The position numbers and the translations under genes were made by a program. From JAIEOG01 sp964519985 (lineage in GTDB: Bacteria; Bdellovibrionota; FAC87; UBA2466), in NCBI GenBank assembly GCA_964519985.1, contig CAZFMF010000017.1:1-64000 (forward strand): 64,000 nt of DNA, given 5' to 3'. Under the pieces are notes generated by a model that saw only the letters and a program-made list of their open reading frames with translations, ran no database searches and was not told where the DNA came from. Below, one piece after another: positions 61,432 to 64,000 of this stretch (positions are counted from its first letter, which is position 1; each line of letters opens with the position of its first letter).

Positions 61432-62679
61432 CTATTTCTGTTCCTCGCCTTCGGCATTTCGCAGCCCTTCAACGAATTGCAGTACCGAACGCTCAATTCG
61501 AGTTAGCCCCCGGGTCTCTTCGCCGGCTCGCCCACGCGGGTGTCCGATGTTGGGGAAGGATTCGGGGTCGTTGAAGTAGGCGTGTTTCACTAACGGATCG
61601 ATGTAGCTATTTTCGGCCTCGGCGGGACGGTTTCCCAGCGCGGTGGAGACTAATTCTCTGGTCTCGTTCCAATTCTTCTTCGCTTCTCTTTCGTCCTTTG
61701 GGGGCGGGTAGCCCGACAAGATCTCTACCGCGAGGGCGGTGGCGCCCCAGGTCCGGAAGTTCTTGGCGGTAAAACCGTTGCCCATGGTTTGGTTGATGTA
61801 AGTATTGAGCTCGTTGGCCGTAATGGTTTTCCAGCGACCTGATTCGTCTTGGTAGCGGAAAAAGTCATCGCCGGGCGAGTTGCGTAGCTGGTTCAGGGTT
61901 TTTGTCAGATCTTCGTAGTGATAGGCCACGAGATCCTGTTGCACTCCCTTTTTTCCCCGAAATTTTAGCTCGATTTCTCCGGGTTGCACGAGCTTGATGT
62001 GCCGTTTTTGGAGGGTGGTCAATCCGTAGTTTCCCATCCCGAGTGCCGAGTCTTCACTGCCAGGTCGAATGAGCGTCGTGTCGAGCAGCAGGACCGCGGC
62101 CGCGAGCACTTTTTCTCGGGTGAGCTGCTTCTGATCTAAGTCTTGGAATGCTTTCTCACGCATCGTGCTCAGTTTTTTCCCAAAGGCGGCATTGTGATTG
62201 AACTTGCGAGCGGCTCGCGCGTTCTTAAAAAGGGGGTGGTAAAGGTGCTGCTTTCGGGGCTCTCCCTTTGCGTCTTTGGAGAAACCGGTGACCATTTGAT
62301 GGCCTCGATTGTCCCGGTTGATCCAGACGTTTTCCCACGCCGGTGGGATCACAATCTTGAGCTGCTTCAATCGGGCGAGCAAATCGTCCCGTTCTTTGGC
62401 GGAGAGCACGTTTCCTTTGGGGTCTCGGTAAATGAAAATCGGGGTTCGTGTGCCGTCGGCCTTCCGGACATAGCGACTGATTTCGCGTGTGTACCCTGGG
62501 GTTTGGTCGGTGGTTACTTTGAGACCCACCTCCCGGGCGACAACTTCGGTCCGCCCACTCCGTCCGAGGTCCGCGTAATCGATCGAACAGTCTTCAATAT
62601 CCGTTTGGGTGGGGGCCGCATCCAGTTCTGCCAATGCCAAGCCGAGGATGAAAAAAGATAGCAGCGCGCTTCTGAACAA
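61432..62679 (-). CDS. Type IB DNA topoisomerase with a Sec signal peptide
   Basis: 415 residues from a TTG with GGAGG 6 bp upstream. The first ~22 residues (MFRSALLSFFILGLALAELD) form a Sec signal; an LALA site precedes the Glu at 18. Residues ~48-370 are a complete poxvirus/bacterial-type topoisomerase IB: PPAWENVWINRDNRGHQMVT, Arg205 (LIRPG), Lys in FRGKKG (~243), Arg309 (NFRTW), Asn350, and the catalytic Tyr359 (NSYIDP). It nicks and reseals duplex DNA without ATP. All catalytic positions are kept, so it seems an active enzyme sent to the periplasm or outside. Confidence 0.85.
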   Translation of the reverse strand: MFRSALLSFFILGLALAELDAAPTQTDIEDCSIDYADLGRSGRTEVVAREVGLKVTTDQTPGYTREISRYVRKADGTRTPIFIYRDPKGNVLSAKERDDLLARLKQLKIVIPPAWENVWINRDNRGHQMVTGFSKDAKGEPRKQHLYHPLFKNARAARKFNHNAAFGKKLSTMREKAFQDLDQKQLTREKVLAAAVLLLDTTLIRPGSEDSALGMGNYGLTTLQKRHIKLVQPGEIELKFRGKKGVQQDLVAYHYEDLTKTLNQLRNSPGDDFFRYQDESGRWKTITANELNTYINQTMGNGFTAKNFRTWGATALAVEILSGYPPPKDEREAKKNWNETRELVSTALGNRPAEAENSYIDPLVKHAYFNDPESFPNIGHPRGRAGEETRGLTRIERSVLQFVEGLRNAEGEEQK

Positions 62680-62716
62680 ACCCCACCTCCAGCATCAGAT
62701 TGTTTCGAGATATTTT

Positions 62717-62745
62717 ATTTTAGCGCATTTGTGCGATCCGGCCAA
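62717..62745 (-). promoter_or_regulatory. Putative promoter of the topoisomerase gene
   Basis: On the minus strand TTGGCC, 17-bp spacer, TAAAAT; the -10 ends ~37 bp before the TTG start. Confidence 0.5.
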
Positions 62746-62760
62746 TTTCATCCGCCGCAA

Positions 62761-62871
62761 ATGGCGGGTGCCGCCAAGTGCGCTCTGAGGCGCAAAAGCG
62801 GATGGGGGGATTTCGCCGATGCCAAAAAGGCCATCGAGGCTTTGAAGAACGTTCCGCTTTACGAGGAGTGA
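62761..62871 (+). pseudogene. Possible 36-codon ORF or gene remnant
   Basis: ATG to TGA, with the last 20 residues protein-like (GDFADAKKAIEALKNVPLYE). An alternative frame (PANFIRRKWRVPPSAL) precedes it and then hits a stop, as if one frameshift had split a reading frame. No ribosome-binding site. Low confidence. Confidence 0.25.
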
Positions 62872-62895
62872 AGGGAGACGGGGCGTTGGGTTTTC

Positions 62896-62911
62896 ACTCC
62901 GGCGCCGGAGT
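62896..62911. repeat. Perfect palindrome ACTCCGGC-GCCGGAGT
   Basis: Intergenic copy of the dyad at 10212-10231 (16 bp identical); no T-run. It lies between the small ORF and the gene at 63008. Confidence 0.5.
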
Positions 62912-63007
62912 AAAGAAATCTTGAATTAGGCATTGCGGTTGGGTCGCCCTTGGAAAACTTGCGTTCCCCCGGGACCCAGCATTTACTGGCCTCTTCGGAG
63001 GTGTTTC

Positions 63008-64000
63008 GTGCGTGTCGCGCTTTTGGCTTTGCTCGTTGTTGCCCCCGCTTTCGGGCGGCTGGCGGAAAATCTCAACCGACAAGGTCTGACCGCGGTCTAT
63101 GAGATGCGCGAGGGTCAGGTGGTTCGCCTCGTCTGCTCCGGCAAACCCGCCAGTACTTTGGAAACGGATAAATGCCGCGCGTGGGGAAACCCGCTGGATC
63201 TCGCGGAACTGGAAAAGCAGGTGCGCGATCGGGCCATAGACCGCATTGAGGGTCTGCAATCGCAAAAGCGCATAGCCGAGGGGAAGGTGGACCAGAGTGC
63301 TGCCTATCAGGCGAAGCTGGCGTCGGAAATCACGGCGCTGGAAGCTTGGGGTTCGTCCCTAGTGGGCGAATATAAGCGCCGACAGCAGGAACAAGCGGAC
63401 ATCGAACAGCGGCAACGACAAGAAGTGACTCAGCGCCAGGCCGAAATTGATGGACTCGATGAGCTCTTCGCTTCCAAGATTCTCGACGGTGAGTTTCTGC
63501 ACGCAATCGATAAGGATGGGAAGGACTACGCGGTGCTGCGCCCCTGGGTCCCCCTTCTCGCGTCAGTTTTCTCCGCCGCGGAGGGAACGCGTTTCGGGAA
63601 AAACACCTGGTGGGATTCGGAAAACCAGCGCGTTTGGTGGACCGATTTCCGCCGACATTCGGTTTGGGCACTGGGTTCGGCTTGCCCGGCGGATAAGGGA
63701 TATGTTCCCGCGACTCCCCGAAGCCTGGGCGATGGCTTTGCCTCCGAACTGCGCCGCTTCGCCGAAGCGGTGGTGCACGGGGAAACCGGTTTTGCCGCGA
63801 AGCTTTTGACCATGGCTTTTTGGACGGGACCCGCGCCCGAGCATCGTGACGCTATCGACCGGATGTCGGACAATTTAGGTTGGGCCCGCAGTCCTTCGCG
63901 GGGGGCACTTTCCGCCTGGTATTTTGCCGTCCATAGCCCGCGACCCCGCGGGAGTCGCGACCCGAGGTGGGATCTCCACCGGACCGAAAGCACTCAAGAC
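63008..64000 (+). CDS. Secreted protein of unknown function, 5' part
   Basis: GTG start with GGAGG at 62997-63001; the frame is open for 331 codons to the window end, so the 3' end is missing. Signal peptide VRVALLALLVVAPAFG. Residues ~60-165 are highly charged helices (KRRQQEQADIEQRQRQEVTQ) suited to a coiled coil. Residues ~165-331 form a Trp-rich globular part (NTWWDSENQRVWWTDF, RFAEAVVHGETGFAAKLL, MAFWTGPAP). No family recognised. Predicted periplasmic or secreted. No stop codon occurs in frame. Confidence 0.7.
   Translation, partial: MRVALLALLVVAPAFGRLAENLNRQGLTAVYEMREGQVVRLVCSGKPASTLETDKCRAWGNPLDLAELEKQVRDRAIDRIEGLQSQKRIAEGKVDQSAAYQAKLASEITALEAWGSSLVGEYKRRQQEQADIEQRQRQEVTQRQAEIDGLDELFASKILDGEFLHAIDKDGKDYAVLRPWVPLLASVFSAAEGTRFGKNTWWDSENQRVWWTDFRRHSVWALGSACPADKGYVPATPRSLGDGFASELRRFAEAVVHGETGFAAKLLTMAFWTGPAPEHRDAIDRMSDNLGWARSPSRGALSAWYFAVHSPRPRGSRDPRWDLHRTESTQD

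Overview
The window (64 kb, GC-rich, two 100-N assembly gaps at 18866-18965 and 19257-19356) is chromosomal DNA of a Gram-negative bacterium with an outer membrane. It carries a TolC/RND pair, a porin-like barrel, many lipobox proteins, a BamE-like lipoprotein and many Sec-exported proteins of unknown function. The mix of RapA, CheX/CheY, a PilZ protein, an HNH protein of a type I associate with Bdellovibrionales, and many secreted proteins suggests Bdellovibrionota/Oligoflexia. That placement is inference: there is no rRNA or strong marker here. No prophage, CRISPR array or insertion sequence was seen.

Region by region. 0-2 kb: end of an unknown gene and a secreted J-domain-like protein. 2.2-7.5 kb: a tight leftward four-gene operon (PilZ-fused methyltransferase, free-standing amino-acid adenylation enzyme, alpha-oxoamine synthase, ATP-grasp ligase) that looks like a small undescribed biosynthetic pathway. 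7.6-11.4 kb: a secreted duplicated-domain protein, an HTH-HATPase-STAS-like regulator with an array of putative operators, a VapBC module and a small secreted protein. 11.6-11.9 kb: tRNA-His with a tRNA-derived foldback duplicate beside it. 11.9-18.7 kb: two hotdog proteins, a zincin-like secreted protein, a metallo-beta-lactamase-fold lipoprotein with most metal ligands lost, and a membrane/spermidine-synthase/TPR fusion. 18.8-20.9 kb: a cysteine-repeat lipoprotein with a Pro-Gly-Met tail broken by the gaps. 21-28 kb: a FAD/Rieske oxidoreductase, a VOC protein, an M49-like peptidase and two c-type cytochromes.

28-30 kb: a small ORF, a G-quadruplex/hairpin element, then STAS-CheX and CheY. 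30-35 kb: malic enzyme, an AMIN-domain protein, MutY, GloB and FKBP. 35-45 kb: porin, POT transporter, hemerythrin, RDD protein, lipoproteins and an APC permease, with a 177-bp nested palindrome at 38.5 kb lying exactly between two convergent stop codons. 45-51 kb: type II NADH dehydrogenase, TolC and an RND pump without a local membrane-fusion protein. 51-64 kb: HNH protein, radical SAM protein, RapA, a beta-propeller-like secreted protein, a CPA2 antiporter, two GNATs, a DUF4442 hotdog protein, a topoisomerase IB carrying a Sec signal peptide, and a secreted protein running off the end.

Most adjacent genes are co-directional with 4-bp ATGA overlaps or short gaps, so many are operons. GTG and TTG starts are common. 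Several dispersed palindromes (ACTCCGG..CCGGAGT, CATAC-N4-GTATG, and an ATTGCGAG/GAAGCAATC repeat) recur between genes.
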